From Flavobacterium sp. (GTDB lineage Bacteria > Bacteroidota > Bacteroidia > Flavobacteriales > Flavobacteriaceae), in the NCBI GenBank assembly GCA_014379405.1, contig JACMLU010000028.1, positions 78,854-142,853 of the forward strand: DNA of 64,000 nucleotides. Direction: 5' to 3'. Made by a program: the position numbers and the translations under genes. A model generated the notes under the pieces. That model saw only the letters and a list, made by a program, of their open reading frames with translations. It was not told where the DNA came from and made no database searches. Within the stretch, counting starts at the first letter, position 1. Each line of letters begins with the position of its first letter. This document shows positions 30,901 through 42,535 of the stretch, piece after piece.

Positions 30901-31336
30901 TCACCGTAACATCCGCCCAAACCACTTTTTGCATCGACATTTCAGGCGTTATCCAAGGCCCTCCCGCAACAGCAAAACCATCGGCAGGGTGAAAAGCAAT
31001 TTTTACGCCCAATCGGTTGGCTTCGGTCAATGCCCAATGTACCAACTCCCAAAATTCCTTGCTTAACTGCAAAACGGGAGGATCCATCAACGGTGGATTT
31101 GCTGGACCTTTTATGGTCATCAAATAAGCACCTCCAATTCCGGCTTGTTTCATCGCTTCCAAATCGGCTGTGATGCTGGGTTTTGAATAAGCGCTTTGCA
31201 TCCAATACCAATACACCCAAGGTCTTGAGGATTCGATTGTAGGCTGAAACAAGGTGTTTTCTTTTTTAGGAACTTCCTGTGCGGAAACGAATCCCGCAAG
31301 AAGTAAAATAAAAAAGAGGTGTTTTTTTTGAAACAT
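27926..31336 (-). CDS. GH106-like alpha-L-rhamnosidase
   Basis: 1136 aa with signal peptide; SSRPWVYWYWMQSAYSKPSITADLEAMKQAGIGGAYLMTIKG, HMDSWECGSQNWSPVFHAEFKKRRGYNIVDYLPV, FSSENVAPTMMSDG; overlaps the next gene by 4 nt. Confidence 0.88.
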   Translation of the reverse strand: MFQKKHLFFILLLAGFVSAQEVPKKENTLFQPTIESSRPWVYWYWMQSAYSKPSITADLEAMKQAGIGGAYLMTIKGPANPPLMDPPVLQLSKEFWELVHWALTEANRLGVKIAFHPADGFAVAGGPWITPEMSMQKVVWADVTVNGNSFKNLQLPVPNHYKEYYKDIAVFAIPVTESYITSNQNRPKITSTLGDFDASFLSDSKKGDQFRLKEKGWIQYEFDQPFLCKSIQIETKGNNYQAHRLLIEVSDDGVNFKSLGRLTTPRQGWQDTDAFYIHSIVPTKAKFFRFVYDPEGTEPGAEDLDPAKWNQGLKVAKIYLSNEPLIDNYQGKSGAIWRLSPQTSVEQIGKNDCVDQSKMINISKFVDEKGFLNWKAPLKGNWRIIRFGHTSTGHENATAGAGRGLEVDKFNAEAVRFQLDHWFGEMLRTAGPELATKVVKILHMDSWECGSQNWSPVFHAEFKKRRGYNIVDYLPVMAGIPINDIETSEKVLYDVRKTISELIVDNFFGTMADEAKKAGVKFSSENVAPTMMSDGLLHFKHIDYPSGEFWLKSPTHDKPNDMLDAISGGHIYGKDIIQAEAFTELKMDWDEHPGNLKTLADRNYALGINRFFYHVFVHNPWTDRKPGMTLDGVGSYFQRDQTWWKPGKAWVDYCQRVQFQLQKGKPVIDLAVFIGEDFPSRSVLPDRLVPFIPNVFGKERLESEAIRLKNEGQPSIKIPKEVTSTKNSTDLSQWINAMNGYQYDSFNADVLLNNAKVVNGKVILSNSIEYGALLFPGSHKMAPNKMISLAVAEKILQLVNEGATVFIDEKPNLQPGIRSEADQKKWKNVVDEIWNNSNSSTWKIGKGTIIKLPYLGNDFAEIGITQDVYFPNLNRAESETIAWTHRKSDNEEIYFLSNQKEQKRQFEASFRIAGKIPVWYNPVTDKSKALTNWKIENVRTIVQIILDANESGFVIFKEETKELFAKGNESEFETVQTLDENWELQFDHAFKGPKDIVKINKLFDWSTSENDNIKYYSGTATYQKELVWKGKTDDKIWLDLGIIANIAEVSINGKDCGTLWTFPYKVDISEALKKGKNTIVIKITNTWANRLIGDQKLPKEERLTWTTAPFRLEGEPLLKAGLLGPVTIVKEKTEKK

Positions 31337-31355
31337 TATTGTTGTTTTTAATCAT

Positions 31356-31390
31356 TAAACCTGACAGGTTTTAAAAACCTGTCAGGTTTA
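31356..31390. repeat. Palindrome family A, copy 2: TAAACCTGACAGGTTTT-A-AAAACCTGTCAGGTTTA
   Basis: Perfect 17-bp arms, 1-nt centre. Confidence 0.95.
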
Positions 31391-31398
31391 AATTCTAA

Positions 31399-35804
<4,406 letters not shown>

Positions 35805-35882
35805 TTCAAATTTAATTTGCTTCAATGGAACGCAGATGACACGGATCGAACTGATTTTCGCGGATTTCTTTATTTTTTAATC

Positions 35883-35961
35883 TTGCCACAGATTTCACAG
35901 ATTTTCACAGATTTTTTTAAACTAACTTATAATCTGTGTGAATCTGTGAAATCTGTGGCAA
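35883..35961. repeat. Long inverted repeat TTGCCACAGATTTCACAGATTTTCACAGATT / AATCTGTGTGAATCTGTGAAATCTGTGGCAA
   Basis: 31-nt arms 35883-35913 and 35931-35961 with 2 mismatches; each arm contains tandem CACAGATT units. Confidence 0.9.
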
Positions 35962-35978
35962 AAAATCTGTTTCCATTT

Positions 35979-37640
35979 TTATTTCAATTCCTTCAATCTG
36001 GATTCCATTACGTCTTTGTTCAGTTTTACTTTTACCATTCCTGTGGGATGAAATCTTCTTTTCAGATCGATGGCGTTGTACACGATTGTATAAACATCAT
36101 TTCCTTCAGGAATCAAACAAAGCGGTGTTCTCATAATATCCCACCATTTATCGACTTTGGTTTCTATGGGTAAATATCTTGCTTCTCCCCAATTGATTCC
36201 ATCTTTTGAAAGTGAATATCCAATCATATTTGGTAAGTGATGTCCCCAGCCTTCAGGGCCTCCATCAAAAATGGCGATGTACAAACCGTTTGGCAACTGA
36301 CTCACAATCGGATTTTCGACAAATTGCGGATGGATCGTTTTTATTGGTTCCAAACCTTTGTTTAATCGTTTCCATGGGCCTTCCAAACTGTTCGATTCTG
36401 CCAAAGCCACGAACCAACCTTTTCCTGATTTCTTCGGATAATCTGCCCAAGAGGCAAATGGATAAGCTCCGCTGTAAAAACCGAAATATTTATCGCCGAC
36501 TTTGTACGGAAAAAAAGAAGCGACTCCCTGACGTCCTTCCCAAGGCTGTGAATCCAAGCCCGGTTCCATAATGATGCCCATGTCTTTGTACGGACCACCG
36601 ATTCCGTGGATTCCATCGACCGTGGATTCACAACGCCAAATACGACCAAAAGAATGATTGGGTTGAATTTCTTTGTGAACGGTGTATGCCAAATAATAGC
36701 CGTACCATTTGTTTGCTTTTTCGTTAAAAACCGGCATGTACGACCAAATCGCCGAACGACGGTCGTTCATTGGATTGTCATCTTCGGTAACGGCATACAC
36801 TCCGCTGGCCTGGTAAATGGTGGATTCTCTTTTCCAGTGAATGGCATCTTTACTTGTCCAATGTCCGATTTTGGTTTTTACACGGTCGTAATACATTTCA
36901 ATTCCTTTTTCACCTGCTCTTTCCGTTGGAAACATATGATAGGTATCGCCTACTTTTACAACGCGACCGCCTTCAAAACCTCCCTGAATATCTTCGGTTC
37001 CGGGCATTCCTTCACCAATCACGGCTTTATTTTCTCCACCGATGATTTCAAAAAGCGGTTTTTCATCGGAGAATCCTTCAACTATATAAGTTGGATTCCA
37101 AAGTTTTCCGTCTGGAAGTTCAGCATTGCGGGAAACAATTTGAGGATTATTTTTGATTACACCCAAAACTGCAAACAAACCTTTCCCTTCGGGATTGATG
37201 ATGTGTGTTCCTTTTGAAAAAGAAACGGCGTACACATTTACGGGAGACAAACCTGTTATGGTTACACCATTTTCAAGCACCAATTTGGCATTTGGATTAT
37301 AATTTAATTGAAAATATTCCGCATTATCTTTTTCCTGAAAAACTCCTATCAGCACTTGAACCTTCTCTTTGAATTTTAGTTTTAATGGAGCATTCGTTCC
37401 ATTTTTATACGCATTTAATGGTAATTCAACTCCTGTTAATCCTTGCAATTCTGGAGCCAAACCTACAATATTGTGTTTGCTACCCGAAAAAACGTGAGCG
37501 TATTGTGTGGTTTTGAAAGTTTTGTAATTGGATTTTACCACTTCAAAAGAAGCGGGTTGCCAAGATGAGTTTTGAGCTGAAACTTGAAAGCTCAAAAAAA
37601 CCAAGAATAACCAATAAATATGTTTACTTTTTTGAATCAT
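35979..37640 (-). CDS. Secreted beta-propeller glycoside hydrolase-like protein with N-terminal beta-sandwich domain
   Basis: 553 aa; GGFEGGRVVKVGDTYHMFPTERAGEKGIEMYYDRVKTKIGHWTSKDAIHWKRESTIY, WSYMPVFNEKANKWYGYYLAYTV. Confidence 0.7.
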   Translation of the reverse strand: MIQKSKHIYWLFLVFLSFQVSAQNSSWQPASFEVVKSNYKTFKTTQYAHVFSGSKHNIVGLAPELQGLTGVELPLNAYKNGTNAPLKLKFKEKVQVLIGVFQEKDNAEYFQLNYNPNAKLVLENGVTITGLSPVNVYAVSFSKGTHIINPEGKGLFAVLGVIKNNPQIVSRNAELPDGKLWNPTYIVEGFSDEKPLFEIIGGENKAVIGEGMPGTEDIQGGFEGGRVVKVGDTYHMFPTERAGEKGIEMYYDRVKTKIGHWTSKDAIHWKRESTIYQASGVYAVTEDDNPMNDRRSAIWSYMPVFNEKANKWYGYYLAYTVHKEIQPNHSFGRIWRCESTVDGIHGIGGPYKDMGIIMEPGLDSQPWEGRQGVASFFPYKVGDKYFGFYSGAYPFASWADYPKKSGKGWFVALAESNSLEGPWKRLNKGLEPIKTIHPQFVENPIVSQLPNGLYIAIFDGGPEGWGHHLPNMIGYSLSKDGINWGEARYLPIETKVDKWWDIMRTPLCLIPEGNDVYTIVYNAIDLKRRFHPTGMVKVKLNKDVMESRLKELK

Positions 37641-39823
37641 TATTTAACTGCTTTATAACTTACTTTGTATTCCACATTCAGTTTTACGATCAATTGGTAT
37701 TTGTTTTTTGCCAATTCTGTAATCGTTCCTGAACTTGCTTTTGGCTTGCTTGAACTTTCGAAAATCAATTTTCCTTCGCCTTCAGAGGCTTTTACTTTGA
37801 TTTCTTTGGTACTACAATATACGGCAACTTCTCCGTTTGGAGTTGGCACTTTTCCTTCCATCCATTCCAAACCACCAAGATTTGGTTTGATTTCATATTC
37901 GGAATAGCCCGGAGCAGTTGGTTTTACACCTAAATAATATTTTCCCAGCAAATAAATTGGACTAGAACCCCAGGCGTGGCAAAGACTTTTTCCATAAGGA
38001 CGTCCATACATCGCTAAATGTTCTGTTCCTTTTTTCGTTGGATTGTATTCTTCCCAGAAAGAAGTAGCGCCTTCTTTTAACATTCCTCCCCAATAGTCTT
38101 TCATTTCTTTCAAAACATAGTCTTGTTCACCCATCGCACACAAAGCTTCCAACTCATAAAAACGCATGTATGGTGTAGTGATTTGAAGAATTTTATCATT
38201 GAGCAACACCTTCTTTTTGATGCTTTGTTTTTGTTCTTCATCAAAATAATTGAAAAAAATACCGAACATATTGGCGTATCTGGTTACAATATCCTGCATT
38301 TTACCATCTATGCGCTGGTGCTTCATCACGTTTTCCTTTTTGTCCCAAAACACGTCAAACAATTTTGTTTTTAAATCAACAGCTAATTTTTGATACTGTT
38401 TTTGGTCATCCTTTTCACCTGCAATTTCAGCACTAACAGCCATGGCTTCCAAGCTTCTCGCCAAAAGCATTTGCTCAAAACTAACCTCCCCAGTTTTTGG
38501 CAATCCGTTTGCCCAATCAATGAAAACCCAATCGCCTTCCAATGGTTCTAGGAATCCGTTTTTGTTTCTTCTTTCCAAGCAGAATTCCATCAATGATTTC
38601 ATTCGTGGATAAAAAGTTTTGATGAATTTCGTGTCGCCCGTGTGTAAATAGTAATCGTAAACTCCCACAAACCAATACAGCGAATAATCCATTATGATAT
38701 TTACATGAGCCGTCACAGGTTCTTTGCCACGAAGAGCCAACAGCGTTCGTTCCACGGAAGCCGAATCAAAGAATAAATAATAATTCATTAAATAACTTTG
38801 ATAAGCATCGCCAGACCAAACCCACCGGTCGCGTTTGATCCCGTCTATAAAAAATTCGCGGGATGTCAAATGCATCGTGTAAGCCGACACGTCCCAAATT
38901 TTATTCAATTCTTGGTCTGAAGATTTGAATGAACCGCGATGCTCCAATGGCAAGTATTCATAAAGCATCGAAATGGAATCATATTTTACCGATGCATCTG
39001 CTTGTACTTGAACATAGCGGAATGCTTTGGAACCATCATGTGTGTATGTTTGAGGCTGGTTTCCATCAAAAGATAAATGGTCCAGTGTTTCGCATTTGGC
39101 AGTATCCAGAGCTTCCTCGCGAGATTCACCATAATAAAGTGCCACTTTACCTTTTCCTTTTAAGCCGTGAATTTTAATGTAACCAAAAGTTTCTTTACCA
39201 AAATCCACCAACTGACCAGCTCCTATTTTTTCTGTTTTTTTGGCGTTCCAAGGTGTGGTTGTTAGTTTAAACCCGGAAGGTTTACTCTCTGGTGAATCAA
39301 AATTCCAAGAACCAACAGGAACCCAAGGTGTGCCTGATTGTTGTGCTTTTCCCGTTTCATCAATCCAAAGTTTATCTTCGTTGGTCACCTTCCAAGACGC
39401 ATCAGATTTAACATGCTTACCGGCAATGTAAATAGCTGGCAACACTTCCTGATTGTATACTTTAAAGGAAATTTTGTGTTTCCCGGCAGGAATTTTTAAT
39501 GATTTTGGCTGCCCGTAAACTTGAGCACCATCTAAAAGTAATTGAAAAGATCCTTCCGAATAGATTTTTATCTCGTCTGGTTCTGGAATATCCACTTCTG
39601 TTTGAAAAGTTACCAAAGCATAAGGACTGTAATATTGCCAAAGCGGTGGAAATACCGCTTCGCGTTCCGTACGTCTTACTTGCATTTTATTGCTTAACCA
39701 AACTTCGAAATCGCCCGGATACCAAATCCAAGTTTGTGCCGAAGCGGCTTCTGACAACAATAATAATGCACCAACGCAAAGAATCGTTTTTAAACTTTGG
39801 CGTAAAGAAGACAATGTGTTCAT
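37640..39823 (-). CDS. GH78-like alpha-L-rhamnosidase
   Basis: 727 aa with signal peptide; FFIDGIKRDRWVWSGDAYQSYLMNYYLF, GATSFWEEYNPTKKGTEHLAMYGRPYGKSLCHAWGSSPIYLLGKYYLGVKP. Confidence 0.88.
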   Translation of the reverse strand: MNTLSSLRQSLKTILCVGALLLLSEAASAQTWIWYPGDFEVWLSNKMQVRRTEREAVFPPLWQYYSPYALVTFQTEVDIPEPDEIKIYSEGSFQLLLDGAQVYGQPKSLKIPAGKHKISFKVYNQEVLPAIYIAGKHVKSDASWKVTNEDKLWIDETGKAQQSGTPWVPVGSWNFDSPESKPSGFKLTTTPWNAKKTEKIGAGQLVDFGKETFGYIKIHGLKGKGKVALYYGESREEALDTAKCETLDHLSFDGNQPQTYTHDGSKAFRYVQVQADASVKYDSISMLYEYLPLEHRGSFKSSDQELNKIWDVSAYTMHLTSREFFIDGIKRDRWVWSGDAYQSYLMNYYLFFDSASVERTLLALRGKEPVTAHVNIIMDYSLYWFVGVYDYYLHTGDTKFIKTFYPRMKSLMEFCLERRNKNGFLEPLEGDWVFIDWANGLPKTGEVSFEQMLLARSLEAMAVSAEIAGEKDDQKQYQKLAVDLKTKLFDVFWDKKENVMKHQRIDGKMQDIVTRYANMFGIFFNYFDEEQKQSIKKKVLLNDKILQITTPYMRFYELEALCAMGEQDYVLKEMKDYWGGMLKEGATSFWEEYNPTKKGTEHLAMYGRPYGKSLCHAWGSSPIYLLGKYYLGVKPTAPGYSEYEIKPNLGGLEWMEGKVPTPNGEVAVYCSTKEIKVKASEGEGKLIFESSSKPKASSGTITELAKNKYQLIVKLNVEYKVSYKAVK

Positions 39824-39824
39824 A

Positions 39825-41408
39825 TTAATTGAAATTAAAAATGAGGTATAAACTTAAAATGGCTAGTCCCAACAAGGCGAACAATATTTTTACTTTCTTG
39901 CTGGTTTTTGGAACATCGGTTTCGCTCACGAAATTCGTTTCCGGACTTTTATCCACCAATGAAATGACAATCGCCGAAACCATTAAAACTGCAAAAATGT
40001 AAAAGGAAATCAACAAGAAATGTGGCCAAGCCGTGTAAACATCGGCTGGGAAAATCCATAAATACAATACTCCAACAAATAAACTAAAGGCTGAACCCCA
40101 GGATAAAGTAGCATTCACGGCTTTTTTGGTCGTTCTTTTCCAAAAAATACTCAACAAAAACACTACCGACAAAGAGGGTGCCAAAAAGCCCAAAACTGCC
40201 TGAAAGATGTTGAATAAATTTTGTCCTTTTATATTGTCAATCGCAATCGCGATAAGGATTGCAAACACGCATCCTGCCGCAACGGTGATACGTCCCATTT
40301 TTATTTGCTCTTTAATCGTCGCCGCTGGATTGATTTTTTTCACATAAATATCATTGGTGTAAACCGTACTCAAGGCATTCAACGATGATCCAATTGTTGC
40401 TACCAATACAGCAATCATCACGCAAATAACCAAACCATTCATTCCGCTTGGGAATAAATTGGTCACCATAGTCATATAAGCCAAATCCGAATTTTTGCCT
40501 AACTCTGGATACAAAACGGAACACAGAATTCCTGGTAAAATAAACAATGGCAAAGCCAACACTTTTAGCCAACCTATGAAGTTCACTCCCAATTGTCCTT
40601 GCTCTAAATTTTTGGCTCCCAATACGCTTTGCACCATCGATTGGTCTGTACAAAAGAAAGCTACTGCGGCCACGGGATAACCCAATAAAATAGCTGGCCA
40701 AGGATAATTGGGATCGTTTGCCGGCTGAACCAAGTTCCAAAAATTAGAAGGTGTTTTGGCAATTAATGCGCTGATTCCACCCACTTTTTCCAAACCTAAA
40801 TAGGACAATGTAAGCGACACTACAATCAATAAAATCATTTGGAATACGTTCACTTTGGCAATGGCTTTCAAACCTCCTGCGAAAGTAAAAATTCCCGAAA
40901 AAATTACTAATACCGTCACACTTTGCCACATCGGGATTCCTAAAATCTGGCGTACCAAAATTCCTCCGCTGAACAATCCCAACGACAACCAACTCACTAA
41001 AATTTTCACCATTGCATACCAAGCCAAAATGGTTTGAGTACTGTCGCCATAGCGTTTTCCCATATATTCGGGCATCGTGCTGACTTTACTAGCAATATAT
41101 TTTGGAGCAAAAACCATTGCCAAAAGCAATAAGAAAACAAAAGCGTACCATTCGAAATTTCCGGCAACAATTCCCGTCGCATAACCAATACTGGCAAAAG
41201 CCAACAAGGACGAAGGTCCAACATTAGTTCCCCACATATTGAACCCGATATTGTACCAATTCAAGGAATTTCCCGCCATAAAAAGCGTTTCGTTCTTTTT
41301 GCTTTGCTTCACGCTCACCACATAACCAATGACCAATAATATCACCAAATAAATGGCGACAATTATAAAATCTAATGCAGTTAACTTGTCGTAAATGGTA
41401 TTATTCAT
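39825..41408 (-). CDS. Sodium:solute symporter (SSS/SLC5 family)
   Basis: 527 aa, many TM segments; GYVVSVKQSKKNETLFMAGNSLNWYNIGFNMWGTNVGPSSLLAFASIGYATG. Confidence 0.93.
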   Translation of the reverse strand: MNNTIYDKLTALDFIIVAIYLVILLVIGYVVSVKQSKKNETLFMAGNSLNWYNIGFNMWGTNVGPSSLLAFASIGYATGIVAGNFEWYAFVFLLLLAMVFAPKYIASKVSTMPEYMGKRYGDSTQTILAWYAMVKILVSWLSLGLFSGGILVRQILGIPMWQSVTVLVIFSGIFTFAGGLKAIAKVNVFQMILLIVVSLTLSYLGLEKVGGISALIAKTPSNFWNLVQPANDPNYPWPAILLGYPVAAVAFFCTDQSMVQSVLGAKNLEQGQLGVNFIGWLKVLALPLFILPGILCSVLYPELGKNSDLAYMTMVTNLFPSGMNGLVICVMIAVLVATIGSSLNALSTVYTNDIYVKKINPAATIKEQIKMGRITVAAGCVFAILIAIAIDNIKGQNLFNIFQAVLGFLAPSLSVVFLLSIFWKRTTKKAVNATLSWGSAFSLFVGVLYLWIFPADVYTAWPHFLLISFYIFAVLMVSAIVISLVDKSPETNFVSETDVPKTSKKVKILFALLGLAILSLYLIFNFN

Positions 41409-42469
41409 AAGTTATATTCTTTTAAAACATCAGCAATTTTTACTGGCATTCCGATTTGTAAACTTTTATCCATTGCCTGCAATAATGCCACGGTTGCGAT
41501 GCCTTCTTCCATATTTGGATAAGCCACAAAATCCTGCTCGATGCTATCCACGAAATACTCCAAATAATTTTGGTATTCTCCAGCGTGATGGCTTTGCCCT
41601 TCAAAACGGAAATAATGTTTTAAGGTAGCATCGCCCCAAGTTACGGCTTTTTCTTCGCCTGTTTTGTCCGTAATTGCATAACGTAATTCGTGATAATCTG
41701 CTTGACTGGCGCCTTCAGTAGCTCTTAAAATTACGCTCATTCCACTGTCTCTTTGTGTCGGTTGGGTTGGCGAAGTATAAACACCGCTAACACGAGCAAT
41801 TCTTCCGTCAGTAGCCTTAAAAATAAAATGCATCGTGTCTTCGTTTTTCAAACCTGCCACACTTCCGTTGCTGCTGATCATTCCGTACCCCATTACTTCT
41901 TCTATGTTCGGCAAATACCATCTGATGAAATCCACGGGATGACTCAAACCACCATACAACCATTTGAAAGATTGCAATAGCGACCATTCTTTTTCCAAAA
42001 ACCATCTGTGATCGGCGTGATAATGCGATTCAATCGTAATTAAATCTCCTATTAAACCCGCTTCAAAATCGGCTCTTTGTCTTTTTGCCGGTTCGAAAAA
42101 TCTCGAACTTTGACCAATGAACACTTTTTTACCTGTTTTCTCGCTCAGTTCCAATAATGCTTTGGCATCCGAAAGATCATCGATAAAAGGTTTGGTGCAA
42201 ACCACGTGTTTTCCGTGCAACAAAGCTTGTTTTACGTGCTCAGCGTGCAAATGGTCTGGTGTATAAATAGCGATGATATCGATTGCGCTGTCATTCAATA
42301 AATCATCGTAATTTGTTGTGTAAGAATGAAAATCAAATTCCTGTGCTCTTTGTTGGCACAATTCCTCATTCCTGTCGCATATTTTTACCAACTCTAATTT
42401 GCTGCTTTTTAAAGCGGCCGACATTGTACTTCGTCCCTCACCGAGACCTAAAATGGCTATTTTTAACAT
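41405..42469 (-). CDS. Gfo/Idh/MocA-family oxidoreductase
   Basis: 354 aa; N-terminal Rossmann LKIAILGLGEGRSTM, IIAIYTPDHLHAEHVKQALLHGKHVVCTKPFIDDLSDAKAL. Confidence 0.93.
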   Translation of the reverse strand: MLKIAILGLGEGRSTMSAALKSSKLELVKICDRNEELCQQRAQEFDFHSYTTNYDDLLNDSAIDIIAIYTPDHLHAEHVKQALLHGKHVVCTKPFIDDLSDAKALLELSEKTGKKVFIGQSSRFFEPAKRQRADFEAGLIGDLITIESHYHADHRWFLEKEWSLLQSFKWLYGGLSHPVDFIRWYLPNIEEVMGYGMISSNGSVAGLKNEDTMHFIFKATDGRIARVSGVYTSPTQPTQRDSGMSVILRATEGASQADYHELRYAITDKTGEEKAVTWGDATLKHYFRFEGQSHHAGEYQNYLEYFVDSIEQDFVAYPNMEEGIATVALLQAMDKSLQIGMPVKIADVLKEYNL

Positions 42470-42488
42470 CTTTATTTGGTTTTCAAAA

Positions 42489-42521
42489 CAGACCCGACAG
42501 GTTTTGAAAACCTGTCGGGTC
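42489..42521. repeat. Palindrome family A, copy 3: AGACCCGACAGGTTTT-G-AAAACCTGTCGGGTCT
   Basis: Perfect 16-bp arms; a T-to-C change in one arm is matched by A-to-G in the other relative to copies 1 and 2. Confidence 0.95.
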
Positions 42522-42535
42522 TAAACGTGAATAAA

